A DNA stretch of 64,000 bases, taken from Tardiphaga sp. P9-11 (GTDB lineage Bacteria; Pseudomonadota; Alphaproteobacteria; Rhizobiales; Xanthobacteraceae). Under the pieces are notes generated by a model. That model did no database searches. It saw nothing but the letters and a program-made list of their open reading frames with translations, and had not been told where the DNA came from. Below, piece after piece: positions 53,476 to 62,259 of the stretch; position 1 is the stretch's first letter; the number at the start of each line of letters is the position of its first letter. The stretch is taken from positions 248,001-312,000 of the forward strand of contig NZ_NPKQ01000003.1 of the NCBI RefSeq assembly GCF_008329525.1. The letters run 5' to 3'. The position numbers were made by a program, and so were the translations under genes.

Positions 53476-54231
53476 TTAGTCTTTCACTGTCCAGTCGGAG
53501 CGGCCCATAATGCTGACCGGCGGCAGCGGGTACTTCTCGTTGTGACGATCAACCCAATCGCGATAATCGTAACGCGCGCCGGGAAAACCGAGCAGCTTCC
53601 AGCCCGCCATGTCGCGATTGCCGCCATAGATCGGATCGGCGAAGAAGCCTTCCTGCGTGCCCGACAGCATCAGCGTAAAGAAACTCGCGCTGTTCACGCC
53701 CTTCAGCGCGATCGATCCCTTCTCAAGGCCAGACAACACCTTGTCCTGATCGACTGGTGTAAGATCGCGAAATACTTTTCCTGAAAAGTTCGACTTGATG
53801 TAGTCGGCAAGCGCCGCGAGGCCGGTTCGATAGCGTGCGGCAGGTTGTTCGGGTGATTGATAGCCAAACGTGGCCGGCGCATTCGGCATGAACGGCGGGC
53901 GCAAATAGAGGCCGGCGCCAGTGCCATACGGACCAGCCAGTTGCCGATCGAGGTAGACGGCACAGCCGGCCTCCTTGCCTCCGGGGCCACGATCATCGGG
54001 AGGAATCAAGCGATCGACGATGGCCTCTATCGAGGCGGCCTCGTCAGCGTTGAAGAATATCCATGGTCCCGGGCGCACCGGTATCGGAGGGGTAGCAGTT
54101 CCCGCCTCCCATGGCATCGCGCCAGAGAATGTCCGAGCCCGAGCCGCAGTTGCGCCAGAAACGAGTAGAGCCGCCGTCGATACAAGCAGCGAGCGCCGGG
54201 ATAGCAACGTGCCCCGGGAACGGTCGATCAT
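53476..54231 (-). CDS. Gluconate 2-dehydrogenase subunit 3 family protein
   Basis: 251 residues with a twin-arginine signal (LLSRRSLLVSTAALLVSGAT, cut near ARART) and a subunit-3 domain: FFNADEAASIEAIVDRLIPP, DRGPGGKEAGCAVYLDRQLA, YIKSNFSGKVFRDLTPVDQD and FFTLMLSGTQEGFFADPIYG. It is the small chaperone-like subunit that carries the GMC flavoprotein across the membrane by the Tat route. First gene of the operon; the next start lies three bases after its stop. Confidence 0.92.
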   Translation of the reverse strand: MIDRSRGTLLSRRSLLVSTAALLVSGATAARARTFSGAMPWEAGTATPPIPVRPGPWIFFNADEAASIEAIVDRLIPPDDRGPGGKEAGCAVYLDRQLAGPYGTGAGLYLRPPFMPNAPATFGYQSPEQPAARYRTGLAALADYIKSNFSGKVFRDLTPVDQDKVLSGLEKGSIALKGVNSASFFTLMLSGTQEGFFADPIYGGNRDMAGWKLLGFPGARYDYRDWVDRHNEKYPLPPVSIMGRSDWTVKD

Positions 54232-54392
54232 CGCGTGAGCCCCGAATTATAATAAGTCTAATTCTAGACCATGCGTATCAGTCGCGGACAATGATCAACT
54301 ACTCACTTCATCGGGATGCTGCATTGCGTTCACGCACATGCGGACATCATGCGAAATTAATAATCAAACTTTGCATGTGCGTGATGGTTTAC

Positions 54393-55418
54393 TCAACTAC
54401 TGCGCGGGGCGGCCCTCCGCTCGACGGGACGAATGTCGATCGCCCGCAACCGTCCCATCCGCAGCACATCGATCTCGATCGCGCGATCGATACGGTCGCG
54501 ATCCAGAATACGAATGAGATCGTCGACGCCATTCACGGGTACGTGATCGAGCGCGATCACAACATCGCCGGGCAGCAGACCAGCTTTCGCCGCGGGACCG
54601 TCGGGATCGATCTGGTCCAGCAGTGCGCCCATGGTGTTTTCGATACCGGCAAGCACCGCATGGCGACGCGGGATCGGCGCAGTCTGACCGGACACGCCGA
54701 TGAAGGCGCGGCGGACATAGCCGTGACGGATAATCTCCGACAGCACGAATTGCGCGGTGTTGCTGGCGACCGCAAAGCAGATGCCCTGCGCGCCCTGGAT
54801 GATGGCGGTGTTGATGCCGATGACTTCGCCGCGCGACGACACCAGGGCGCCGCCGGAATTGCCGGGATTGAGCGCGGCATCGGTCTGGATCACGTCCTCG
54901 ATGTTGCGCCCGCTCACCGAGCGGATCGAGCGGCCGAGCGCCGAGACGACACCGGCGGTGACGGTGGATTCGAAGCCGAGCGGATTGCCGATGGCAACCA
55001 CGAGCTGGCCGCGCTTCAGGTTCTTGGAATTGCCGAGACCCGCATAACGCAATTCGCGTGCGCCATCGGCCCGCAGCAAAGCGAGATCCGTATCGGGGTC
55101 GGCGCCCAGCACGCGCGCCTCGGTGACAACACCTTCGGTGTCGCGCAAGCGAATGTGCTTTGAATTGCCGACGACATGGCTGTTGGTCAGCACGAGGCCG
55201 TCGGGCGAGATGACGATGCCGGAGCCCAGCCCGCCGCGCTCGCGCGCATTGGGCGTCCTGGCGCCGATCTCAACGCGCACGACCGCGGGGCCGACGCGCT
55301 CGGTGACGCCGATGACGGCGTTGGAATAGGCATCGAGCAGCGCCGCATCGTTCGGCGCTGCAGCAACGACAGGTGTCGCGGAATCGTCATCGAAGGGGTG
55401 TGCGGTGATATCAAGCAT
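54393..55418 (-). CDS. S1C-family serine protease with PDZ domain (HtrA/DegP-like)
   Basis: 341 residues. Trypsin-like catalytic triad H81 (LTNSHVVG), D111 (DTDLALLR) and S188 (NPGNSGGALV), then one PDZ domain (about 245-330; GLLPGDVVIALDHVPVNGVD). The length and single PDZ resemble DegS/HhoB forms, but no signal peptide or transmembrane anchor is seen at the start (MLDITAHPFDDDSATP), so it may be cytosolic or the true start may differ. Substrates unknown; a quality-control or sigma-regulating protease are both possible. Confidence 0.88.
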   Translation of the reverse strand: MLDITAHPFDDDSATPVVAAAPNDAALLDAYSNAVIGVTERVGPAVVRVEIGARTPNARERGGLGSGIVISPDGLVLTNSHVVGNSKHIRLRDTEGVVTEARVLGADPDTDLALLRADGARELRYAGLGNSKNLKRGQLVVAIGNPLGFESTVTAGVVSALGRSIRSVSGRNIEDVIQTDAALNPGNSGGALVSSRGEVIGINTAIIQGAQGICFAVASNTAQFVLSEIIRHGYVRRAFIGVSGQTAPIPRRHAVLAGIENTMGALLDQIDPDGPAAKAGLLPGDVVIALDHVPVNGVDDLIRILDRDRIDRAIEIDVLRMGRLRAIDIRPVERRAAPRSS

Positions 55419-55616
55419 GGCGGTGCTTCCTTTACGCTTTAAATGGCCCCGGCGCGCACCACCGCAAGTGCAACATGCGCGAGCGACATGGCCGGGCTGC
55501 GCCGCGCTTTAACCGTAGGTCTGTTCAAAGCGTGACTTTACGCCGCAGCTCAGCGCACCTATGTTTTGCGCGCGGCTGTCGATGGTGATGAGCGCTTTTC
55601 AAGGGACGAACCCACG

Positions 55617-56936
55617 ATGGCCAAACAACCCTGGTATCGCGTTCTCTATATCCAGGTGCTGATCGCCATCGCGATCGGCGTCACCGTTGGCTACTTCTAT
55701 CCGGATGCCGGCAAAGCATTGAAGCCGCTTGGCGATGGATTCATCGCGCTGATCAAGATGATGATCGCGCCGGCGATCTTCTGCACTGTAGTGCATGGGA
55801 TTGCCTCGATCGGCGACATGAGCAAGGTCGGCCGCATCGGCGGTAAGACGCTGCTGTATTTCGAGACAGTTTCCACCGTGGCACTACTGATCGGCCTCCT
55901 GGTCGGCCACTTCCTGCAGCCCGGTGCCGGCTTCAACATCGATCCGGCTACACTCGATGCGAAATCCGTCGCCAGCTATGTGAGCCGCGCCAAGGAGGAG
56001 AGCTTCGTCGGCCATCTGATGGCAATTATTCCGACGTCCTATTTCGACTCGCTGGCAAAGGGCGATCTGCTGCAAGTGCTGCTGGTCGCGATCCTTTCGG
56101 GCTTCGCGATCTCGCATATGGGCAAGCCCGGCGAGAAGATCGCCGAAGGCATCGATCTTGCCGGCAAGATGTTCTTCCGCATCATCGGCATGATCGTGCA
56201 GCTGGCACCGATCGGCGCCTTCGGCGCCATGGCCTTTACTATCGGCTCGTTCGGCCTCGGCGCCCTCGTCAATCTCGGCTATCTGATCTTCACCTTCTAT
56301 CTCGCGTCGCTGCTGTTCGTGCTGCTGGTGCTCGGCGGCATCGCGCGCGCCTTCGGCTTCTCGATCCTGCGCTTTATCGGCTATATCAAGGACGAGCTGC
56401 TGATCGTGCTCGGTACCAGTTCATCCGAGACTGTGTTGCCGCGCATGATCACCAAGATGGAAGCCTTGGGCGCATCGAAGCCTGTGGTCGGTCTCGTGAT
56501 CCCGACCGGTTACAGCTTCAATCTCGACGGCACCAATATTTATATGACGCTGGCTACGCTGTTCCTGGCGCAAGCCACCAACACGCATCTCACCATCGGG
56601 CAGATGGCGACCGTGCTGGCCGTCGCGATGCTGACCTCGAAGGGCGCATCGGGCGTCACCGGCGCCGGCTTCGTGACGCTGGCTGCGACGCTGTCGATCA
56701 TCCCCGATATTCCGATCACGGCACTGGCAATAATCGTTGGCATCGACAAGTTCATGAGCGAATGCCGCGCGCTCACCAACCTGATCGGCAATGGCGTGGC
56801 CACCATCGTCATCAGCCGTTGGGAAGGCGAACTCGATCGCCATCAACTCCACGAGGCGCTGCTGCATCCAATCGATTTTGGCGAAGAGATGGAGCGTCGG
56901 CCGCTGGAAGAACTGCCGGAAAAATCGGCCGCCTGA
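55617..56936 (+). CDS. dctA: C4-dicarboxylate transporter DctA
   Basis: 439 residues from [20 protein letters not shown] (ATG at 55617). DAACS-family symporter: [20 protein letters not shown], the HP1 serine-rich [12 protein letters not shown], the [20 protein letters not shown] motif in TM7, and [20 protein letters not shown] in HP2. It should import succinate, fumarate and malate with sodium or protons. No adjacent dctBD two-component genes, and no sigma-54 promoter that I could recognise upstream. Confidence 0.95.
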   Translation: MAKQPWYRVLYIQVLIAIAIGVTVGYFYPDAGKALKPLGDGFIALIKMMIAPAIFCTVVHGIASIGDMSKVGRIGGKTLLYFETVSTVALLIGLLVGHFLQPGAGFNIDPATLDAKSVASYVSRAKEESFVGHLMAIIPTSYFDSLAKGDLLQVLLVAILSGFAISHMGKPGEKIAEGIDLAGKMFFRIIGMIVQLAPIGAFGAMAFTIGSFGLGALVNLGYLIFTFYLASLLFVLLVLGGIARAFGFSILRFIGYIKDELLIVLGTSSSETVLPRMITKMEALGASKPVVGLVIPTGYSFNLDGTNIYMTLATLFLAQATNTHLTIGQMATVLAVAMLTSKGASGVTGAGFVTLAATLSIIPDIPITALAIIVGIDKFMSECRALTNLIGNGVATIVISRWEGELDRHQLHEALLHPIDFGEEMERRPLEELPEKSAA

Positions 56937-56945
56937 TCATCCTGT

Positions 56946-57260
56946 CTAGGGCATACGATCCGGCATCAACGACGCCACCGCCTCTGCGCTGGCGTCCGCA
57001 CCTGACAGCAACAGATACTGCCCGTTCTGTAACGTCGCGGCGCTCCCCACGACGACGGCCCGTTTCGGGCAAATGCCAAGGCAACTCGTCAGCACCACGC
57101 GTGGACCTTTCACGTCCTGCTTCGCGCTGCGGCGTTTCAAGTCCGACTTGAGCGATTTGCGCAGCGCCTTGCCATCATCAATGCGACCAAGGCATTTCTT
57201 GCAGACGAGAACGGGCGACGCGCGACGCAAGAGCGCGGCGACGACGGGTTTACTGGCCAT
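56946..57260 (-). CDS. Thioredoxin-like [2Fe-2S] ferredoxin
   Basis: 104 residues. Cysteines in VLVCKKCLGR and VVLTSCLGICPKRAVVV fit the thioredoxin-fold 2Fe-2S ferredoxin family (related to the 24-kDa NuoE-type fold), in which four cysteines hold the cluster. The partner and electron role are unknown. Convergent with dctA, ten bases apart, so their 3' ends nearly touch. Confidence 0.85.
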   Translation of the reverse strand: MASKPVVAALLRRASPVLVCKKCLGRIDDGKALRKSLKSDLKRRSAKQDVKGPRVVLTSCLGICPKRAVVVGSAATLQNGQYLLLSGADASAEAVASLMPDRMP

Positions 57261-57293
57261 TCCTCTTATATAGAAACCACCCGCTGCATGCGA

Positions 57294-57473
57294 TCACCCC
57301 GAACGGCGGTTGCTGGTGTTCTGCGTGAGATTGCCGTGCGCTCCCTGCTCGCGAATATTGTGCTTCTCGTCGTCGCGATGACCCTTGGTGTTATCGAGCG
57401 TGACCTTCGGCGCGCTGCCGGGTCCCTTGTCACTGCAGTTATTTTCGGGAACGGGCTGGATGTGCTTGGTCAT
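57294..57473 (-). CDS. Small hydrophilic protein, unknown function
   Basis: 59 residues from MTKHIQPVPENNCSDKGPGS (ATG at 57473, GGGGAG seven bases upstream), asparagine- and lysine-rich, with TLDNTKGHRDDEKHNIREQG and a tail HGNLTQNTSNRRSG. The composition and N/Q/H-rich tail resemble small disordered rhizobial proteins. No function known. Confidence 0.6.
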   Translation of the reverse strand: MTKHIQPVPENNCSDKGPGSAPKVTLDNTKGHRDDEKHNIREQGAHGNLTQNTSNRRSG

Positions 57474-57617
57474 CGGGAATCTCCCCTTGCAGGTGGAGAG
57501 CAACGCAGCCACCCAAACTGCGTTCCTTAACCAGGCTCCGGCACATGAAATCGCCGCCCGCCATTGAACCTTCTGGCGCCGTTATTTGACGCATAAAATG
57601 TTGAGTGGGGGCGCTGC

Positions 57618-57893
57618 ATGAAAATCGCGTTGCTGATCTTGCTGGGTCTGGTTTTGGGGTTGCTCGGCGGAGCGGCTTTGGGGATCGGCGCCGGCGTTGC
57701 CTGGGTCGAATTGTTCAAGACCAGCAATTTCGAGGGCTATAGCGCCATGCTGGTGTTTTTCACCTTCATGCCCATTGGCGCACTCCTCGGCGCTGTCGGC
57801 GGGGCCCTCATGTTCGGCGTCATGGCTGCCCGTAATGGCGATGTCGCCATGGAACCGCTCCCCGTGCAGGACCACGAGCAGACATACCGGTAA
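57618..57893 (+). CDS. Small two-span membrane protein
   Basis: 91 residues with two hydrophobic, glycine-rich segments (LLILLGLVLGLLGGAALGIG and FFTFMPIGALLGAVGGALMF) and a short acidic tail. The start MKIALLILL is the first ATG. No family recognised; a general small inner-membrane protein. Confidence 0.68.
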   Translation: MKIALLILLGLVLGLLGGAALGIGAGVAWVELFKTSNFEGYSAMLVFFTFMPIGALLGAVGGALMFGVMAARNGDVAMEPLPVQDHEQTYR

Positions 57894-58086
57894 GGTTATG
57901 CCGACGCCGCAATGCAGCTTAACGTTTTGGTGAGCAGCTCCTCACCACGAACATTTGTGCAATGCAAAATAATCCATTGAGTTTTAGCGAAATTATATTA
58001 CTTCAGGGCTCAAGCAATTTGTGCAGACCGCCCGGGCGACGTTGCCCCGGCGCGCAAGTGTTTCAGCCATTTTCAGGACGATCCCA

Positions 58087-58518
58087 ATGACAGAGCATAG
58101 CCTCTGGCGTTTTTCGCGCGCGTTGCATCGCGCCATCAACGAACGCCAGCTCGACGACCTCGCTGACATCATCGACGACAATATCGAATGGGCGGTCTAC
58201 GGCCCGATCGACATGTTTCCGTTTCTGGGCGCGCGCCACGGCAAGACTGCCGTGCTCGATGTCTGCAAGCAGATCGCGGACAATGTGCGGGTGCATCGCT
58301 TCGAGCGCGAGTCGATGATCCTAGGCGACAACTCCGGTTCGGCGATGATGCGGTTCTCACTGACCGCATTGGACTCGAACCGTCCCATCAGCCTGCGGCT
58401 GGCACAGTTCGCACAGTTCAAGGGTGGCCGCCTGGTCAGCATGCGCGTGGTCGTCGATACATTCGATCTCGTCGAGCAAGCATTGGGCCGGCCTATCCAT
58501 TTGCCCAAGATTGCGTGA
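58087..58518 (+). CDS. SnoaL-like (NTF2 fold) protein
   Basis: 143 residues from MTEHSLWRFSRALHRAINER. The pattern of an N-terminal helix pair, DDLADIIDDNIEWAVYGPID, a loop, GARHGKTAVLDVCKQIADNV and three long strands (FERESMILGDNSGSAMMRFS, PISLRLAQFAQFKGGRLVSM) fits a SnoaL/NTF2-like cone. Such proteins are small-molecule enzymes or binding proteins; the role is not deducible. ATG at 58087 is taken as the first start with family-like sequence. Confidence 0.82.
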   Translation: MTEHSLWRFSRALHRAINERQLDDLADIIDDNIEWAVYGPIDMFPFLGARHGKTAVLDVCKQIADNVRVHRFERESMILGDNSGSAMMRFSLTALDSNRPISLRLAQFAQFKGGRLVSMRVVVDTFDLVEQALGRPIHLPKIA

Positions 58519-58640
58519 TTAACGTCGGCGATCACATATCGCCGGTCACTCCCCAACGGAATGCTGCGACGCCACAATTCCGCCGACCCTGATGGTATTA
58601 TCTGCCAATCGATACGCGATCTTGCTGGGCAGTGGGCACG

Positions 58641-59540
58641 ATGGCTTCAGGATTCAGACCGACATATTGGGCGCTCGTCGCAGCGCTCGGCGGGATTGTG
58701 CTGGCCTCTCAGGCTCACGCGCAGAATCCGTGGCGCGGCCTCGTCGATCTTGCGCCGCCTCCCGGTGAGATTGAGCCGGTCGATAGCACCGCCATTTCCC
58801 CTGCCGACGTACCGGAACCTGACTGGAGTCTGCTAAACGCCGACGATTCGCCGACGGCAAAGGCATCGCTCCGTGAGAAGCGCTCCTCGCTGATCGTCGG
58901 CAGCCCGTCGTCCAGCTGGACGTCCAACGACAACAACGGCGCGTCGGCACTCTCGGTCAGGCAATCGGTCACGCCATTCTGGGATACCCGCGTCGGCGCC
59001 GACATCAATGTGGCGCGACAGACTGCGCCTCGCAGCGCGGCTGATGCCTATCGCAATCAATTCGGGGACGGCACGGCGCAGGCCCAATCAGGCGGCACCG
59101 CCTGGGCGGCAGCGACTGCCCCCGGCGTGGGTTCGATCTGGGACAAGACAGCAATCGAAGCGCGCGTCGATCCGAGTGCAGATCAGACCAAACTGGGCAC
59201 CTCGCTCAGCAAGTCGGTACCCATTGCCGGCGACCAGTATTCACTGACGCTGCAGAGCGGCTACAACGTGATCCAGCAAGGCAGTATCCCGGCCATCGGC
59301 TACAACGGCCGCCCGACGCGCAGCTATGAAACCGATCAACTCGCGCGCTTCAACATTACCGATACCGGCACAAGCTTCATCGCCGGACAATCGCTCGCAA
59401 CCACCGACGACAAATGGCTGCGCAAATTCGGCGCCGAGCAGAAGCTGTTTGGCGGCGTGAACGTCTCCGGATCGATCAGCGAGACCGTTCAGGGCGTGAC
59501 CAACAAGACGTTCTCGGCCGGCTTCAAGCATAGTTGGTAA
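58641..59540 (+). CDS. Secreted beta-rich protein, unknown function
   Basis: 299 residues from MASGFRPTYWALVAALGGIV, with a signal peptide cut near SQAHAQ. The rest is beta-strand-like and Ser/Thr/Gly-rich: SVTPFWDTRVGADINVARQT, LGTSLSKSVPIAGDQYSLTL, LARFNITDTGTSFIAGQSLA, GGVNVSGSISETVQGVTNKT and the final aromatic strand FSAGFKHSW. The repeated aromatic-bounded strands and terminal W suggest an outer-membrane barrel, but this is not certain. Confidence 0.7.
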   Translation: MASGFRPTYWALVAALGGIVLASQAHAQNPWRGLVDLAPPPGEIEPVDSTAISPADVPEPDWSLLNADDSPTAKASLREKRSSLIVGSPSSSWTSNDNNGASALSVRQSVTPFWDTRVGADINVARQTAPRSAADAYRNQFGDGTAQAQSGGTAWAAATAPGVGSIWDKTAIEARVDPSADQTKLGTSLSKSVPIAGDQYSLTLQSGYNVIQQGSIPAIGYNGRPTRSYETDQLARFNITDTGTSFIAGQSLATTDDKWLRKFGAEQKLFGGVNVSGSISETVQGVTNKTFSAGFKHSW

Positions 59541-59711
59541 AGTAAGTTTTAATAAACTTTGCCAGAGGATTGTCGGCAAAGATCGGCGCCCTGCCGCATA
59601 TTCGCCGCGATCTCGTCAAAATCCACTGCGCAGATGGACACGTAAATTTGTCGTGCGGGGGACCGCGCTCGCTCACTGTGAAGTTCACTTCACACAAACA
59701 AGGAAGAGCTG

Positions 59712-60152
59712 ATGAGTGCCATTCGTTCAGAACAGACGGAAGCCAAAGATGACGACAGCAACCTCGCCGCTGTGTCTGAAGTCGAAGCGGGTATCCGCGA
59801 CTTCGTCCGCAACGATATCGCTTACCTCCGTCGTCCGGTGCCTGGCATGGTGAACAATTCAAGCGAAACCACCAGCGCTACCGAAGCGCCGCTGGAAGCC
59901 ACCACCGAAGCGACCGTGAACAGCGTCAACTCGCTGATCCAGCGCGTCGCCGGCACCTCGCTCGGCGAGATCGAGAAGCTGGTTTCCGAACTGGAGAGCC
60001 TGCGCGACCTGCTTCACGCCGAAGGCCAGCGCGTTCAGCGTGAGATCTCCGGCTACGCCCAGCTCAGCCAGGCCGCGATGAAGTCAACCCGCCTGATTGC
60101 CGACAATGTCGCGCAGTGGAAGCGCACCGCTGACGGCCTGCGTCACGACTGA
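59712..60152 (+). CDS. Coiled-coil cytosolic protein, unknown function
   Basis: 146 residues. An acidic N-terminus (AIRSEQTEAKDDDSNLAAVS) precedes a low-complexity Thr/Ala region (NNSSETTSATEAPLEATTEA) and a predicted long helix (IEKLVSELESLRDLLHAEGQ to QAAMKSTRLIADNVAQWKRT). No transmembrane span or known motif. AAGGAAGAG lies seven bases before the ATG. A strong terminator follows 26 bases after the stop. Confidence 0.78.
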   Translation: MSAIRSEQTEAKDDDSNLAAVSEVEAGIRDFVRNDIAYLRRPVPGMVNNSSETTSATEAPLEATTEATVNSVNSLIQRVAGTSLGEIEKLVSELESLRDLLHAEGQRVQREISGYAQLSQAAMKSTRLIADNVAQWKRTADGLRHD

Positions 60153-60178
60153 TCGGCACCAGACCGACCGGATCAAAA

Positions 60179-60207
60179 GCCGCCGTCCGAAAGGGCGGCG
60201 GCTTTTT
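60179..60207 (+). terminator. Rho-independent terminator
   Basis: GCCGCCGTCC (60179-60188), loop GAAA, GGGCGGCGGC (60193-60202), then TTTTT. Ends transcription of the gene at 59712-60152. Confidence 0.92.
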
Positions 60208-60293
60208 CGTGCGCATTTCAATTGAACTTTATTGGTTCCGTTCCCGACCAACGGTTACGCAGCACCTGTGAACTGCTCTGGGGGAATTGATTC

Positions 60294-60431
60294 GTGGAGA
60301 CCATTCGGCCGAACAACACCGATCCGATTCCGGCGCGCAGCAGCGCACCCAGGATGGGGACCATTATCTTGCGTTTTGTCGGGTTGCTGTTGGTGGCCGT
60401 GGCGCTGCTCGCCTGGGCCTGGAGCCGCTGA
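60294..60431 (+). CDS. 45-residue single-span membrane protein
   Basis: GTG start at 60294 preceded by GGGGGAA seven to eight bases upstream; encodes VETIRPNNTDPIPARSSAPR followed by one hydrophobic helix (ILRFVGLLLVAVALLAWAW) and a stop. A polar N-terminal half and one C-terminal span are typical of small membrane proteins in these bacteria. No family recognised. The gene is short, but the ribosome site and clean hydrophobic pattern support it. Confidence 0.6.
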   Translation: METIRPNNTDPIPARSSAPRMGTIILRFVGLLLVAVALLAWAWSR

Positions 60432-60457
60432 GGCCGCAATCATCGACCTTACTCACG

Positions 60458-60484
60458 AAAAAACCCGCGCAGTTCGGCGCGGGT
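60458..60484 (-). terminator. Rho-independent terminator
   Basis: On the minus strand ACCCGCGC, a six-base loop, GCGCGGGT and then TTTTTT (60484 down to 60458). It lies 22 bases after the stop of the small membrane protein gene at 60506-60649. Confidence 0.88.
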
Positions 60485-60505
60485 CTGGTTAGCAAATCGT
60501 AAAAT

Positions 60506-60649
60506 TTACTGGCTGACGACGGCGCTGCTCTCGAGCGTATAGGCGCCATCGGCATAACCCTTGACCACCATGCAAGTGGCCAGCATCACCGCAAGCGTTA
60601 CGCTCGCAAAGATGAAGCCCACGAATTTCAGTCCGGTACGGTCAGCCAT
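60506..60649 (-). CDS. Small single-span membrane protein
   Basis: 47 residues from MADRTGLKFVGFIFASVTLA (ATG at 60649, GGGGA six bases upstream; an ATG at 60691 would add 14 residues but has no ribosome site). One hydrophobic helix (FVGFIFASVTLAVMLATCMV) then a short periplasmic tail. It has its own terminator, which supports an independent gene. Function unknown. Confidence 0.65.
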   Translation of the reverse strand: MADRTGLKFVGFIFASVTLAVMLATCMVVKGYADGAYTLESSAVVSQ

Positions 60650-60771
60650 TGTCGTCCCCAAATAGTCCTGCAACGTCGTCTCGGTCGCCATATGCGTGAG
60701 TCGCAGATCACGCTCACAAGGTTCAGAACCCCTTAACAGAGATCGGGTTCCATCGATAAAAGTTGAAATGG

Positions 60772-61254
60772 TTAAGCCGTGTCGCCCCGTTGCGGCAGGA
60801 AAACCGAACCGAGGAAGCTATAGACCTCCTCACCGCGCTGATTAACGGCAACGTTCTTCGACTGCAAGATGCCCCAGCCCGGACGTGTGGCCGTCGCGCG
60901 CACAGAAACGACCTCGCTGCTATAAGTCAGGGTATCGTCGGCGAGAACAGGCCGGATCCAACGCAGATCACGAAAGCCGGGCGATGGCCCGCCGACCGGA
61001 GGCTCTTCGCCACGCGCCTCGGCTTCCGCCTTGGCGCGCTGGCCGTCGGCCACCAGCAACTTCATGCACACCGACGCGACATGCCAACCCGACGCAGCGA
61101 GACCGCCGAACAGCGATTTGCGGCCGGCCTCTTCATCGAGATGGAATGGCTGCGGATCGAATTGCTCGGCAAACGCCTTGATCGACTCCGCCGTAAACGT
61201 GAACGATCCGAGCTCGCGGCGCATACCGATTTGGATGTCTTCCAGATAGCGCAT
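60772..61254 (-). CDS. MaoC family dehydratase (R-hydratase-like)
   Basis: 160 residues with a hot-dog fold: TFTAESIKAFAEQFDPQPFH has the catalytic D-x4-H of MaoC hydratases (FDPQPFHLDEEAG), followed by ASGWHVASVCMKLLVADGQR and the strands LTYSSEVVSVRATATRPGWG. It should hydrate an enoyl-CoA or serve in a related acyl metabolism. It is the second of a tandem pair (nine bases after the stop of the first); the two may work as a heterodimer, as in some MaoC pairs. Confidence 0.88.
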   Translation of the reverse strand: MRYLEDIQIGMRRELGSFTFTAESIKAFAEQFDPQPFHLDEEAGRKSLFGGLAASGWHVASVCMKLLVADGQRAKAEAEARGEEPPVGGPSPGFRDLRWIRPVLADDTLTYSSEVVSVRATATRPGWGILQSKNVAVNQRGEEVYSFLGSVFLPQRGDTA

Positions 61255-61263
61255 GCAGTGCCC

Positions 61264-61722
61264 CTAGTTCCCGGACGCGGGTTCGCGCCGCCCGATCATG
61301 ATCGGGGTGATCATCTCGGAAATCGTCTGCCCCTTGGCATTGCGTGTGCTGAACTTGAATTTGACGATGCCCAAGGTCGGCCGGCTTTGCGATGCGCGCG
61401 CCTCGATTACTTCGACATCCAGCGTCAGATCGTCGCCCGGGCGAAACGGCGCGAGCCATCGCATCTGATCCACCCCCGGCGAGCCCATCGATGCGGTTCC
61501 GTGCAGAAATCCGTCATAGATCATCCGCATCATCAGCGAGCACATGTGCCAGCCGGAGCCGGAAAGTCCTTTGAGCATCGACGCCTTTGCCGCAACTTCA
61601 TCGAGATGCATCGGCTGCGGATCGTATTCTCGCGCGTAGGCGATAATCTCGTCGCGCGTAATATGGCGCGGCCCGAAGGTCCCGAAGTGGCCGGGCTTAA
61701 AATCTTCAAATGTCAGGGTCAT
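61264..61722 (-). CDS. MaoC family dehydratase (paired)
   Basis: 152 residues, hot-dog fold: HITRDEIIAYAREYDPQPMH with the catalytic D-x4-H (YDPQPMHLDEVAA), GSGWHMCSLMMRMIYDG and LTLDVEVIEARASQSRPTLG. It is similar to its downstream partner over its length. Paired MaoC-like genes often form a heterodimer or serve a common acyl-CoA; here the substrate is not known. Confidence 0.88.
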   Translation of the reverse strand: MTLTFEDFKPGHFGTFGPRHITRDEIIAYAREYDPQPMHLDEVAAKASMLKGLSGSGWHMCSLMMRMIYDGFLHGTASMGSPGVDQMRWLAPFRPGDDLTLDVEVIEARASQSRPTLGIVKFKFSTRNAKGQTISEMITPIMIGRREPASGN

Positions 61723-61900
61723 AATGCGAAATGCCGTCGAGGAAGCCTGATTGTGGCCGTTATTTGCAGCAATCTCAACCCGGTCGCTTGCATGGCTTTC
61801 CCGCGATCCTGCCCGTCAATGTGGTCGGGCCGGGATATTTGAAGCCGTTTCTCGATGCAATTGAATTTGTCACTCATCTACACGGCGGGGGATTTCACCG

Positions 61901-62212
61901 ATGTTCGAATTTCGGGATTTGTTTCAGTGGGACCGTTTCATTACGCCCACCATCATCAAGACGTTCTACTGGCTCGTGATCGCACTGATCATCCTGTTCG
62001 GCATTTCCGGTATCTTTTCGGGTCTCGCCGCAATGGCCATCAGCCCGTTCGGCGGTTTCGTCCTCGTGATGTCGAGCCTCGCCAGCGTGATCGTCGGAAT
62101 CATCTTCGCACGCATTGCGGCTGAGTTCGTTCTGATCGTGTTCCGTATTAACGAACATCTCGGCGCGATACGCGACCAGGGGCAGACGCTGGGTCAGCAC
62201 CAGCAGTATTGA
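61901..62212 (+). CDS. DUF4282 family membrane protein
   Basis: 103 residues with two hydrophobic segments (IKTFYWLVIALIILFGISGI and VLVMSSLASVIVGIIFARIA). FLFQWDRFITP-like start (FRDLFQWDRFITPTIIKTFY) and the IAAEFVLIVFRINEHL end mark DUF4282, a family of small inner-membrane proteins of unknown role. Convergent with ychF with a hairpin between. Confidence 0.85.
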   Translation: MFEFRDLFQWDRFITPTIIKTFYWLVIALIILFGISGIFSGLAAMAISPFGGFVLVMSSLASVIVGIIFARIAAEFVLIVFRINEHLGAIRDQGQTLGQHQQY

Positions 62213-62220
62213 GTGCTTGA

Positions 62221-62252
62221 GCCCCGCTCCTCGGTCATGTGAGGAGCGGGGC
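62221..62252. terminator. Bidirectional hairpin between convergent genes
   Basis: GCCCCGCTCCTC (62221-62232), eight-base loop, GAGGAGCGGGGC (62241-62252): a perfect 12-bp stem between the ends of the DUF4282 and ychF genes. No T-run follows on either side, so it may act as a barrier or rely on Rho. Confidence 0.7.
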
Positions 62253-62259
62253 AGGACGC

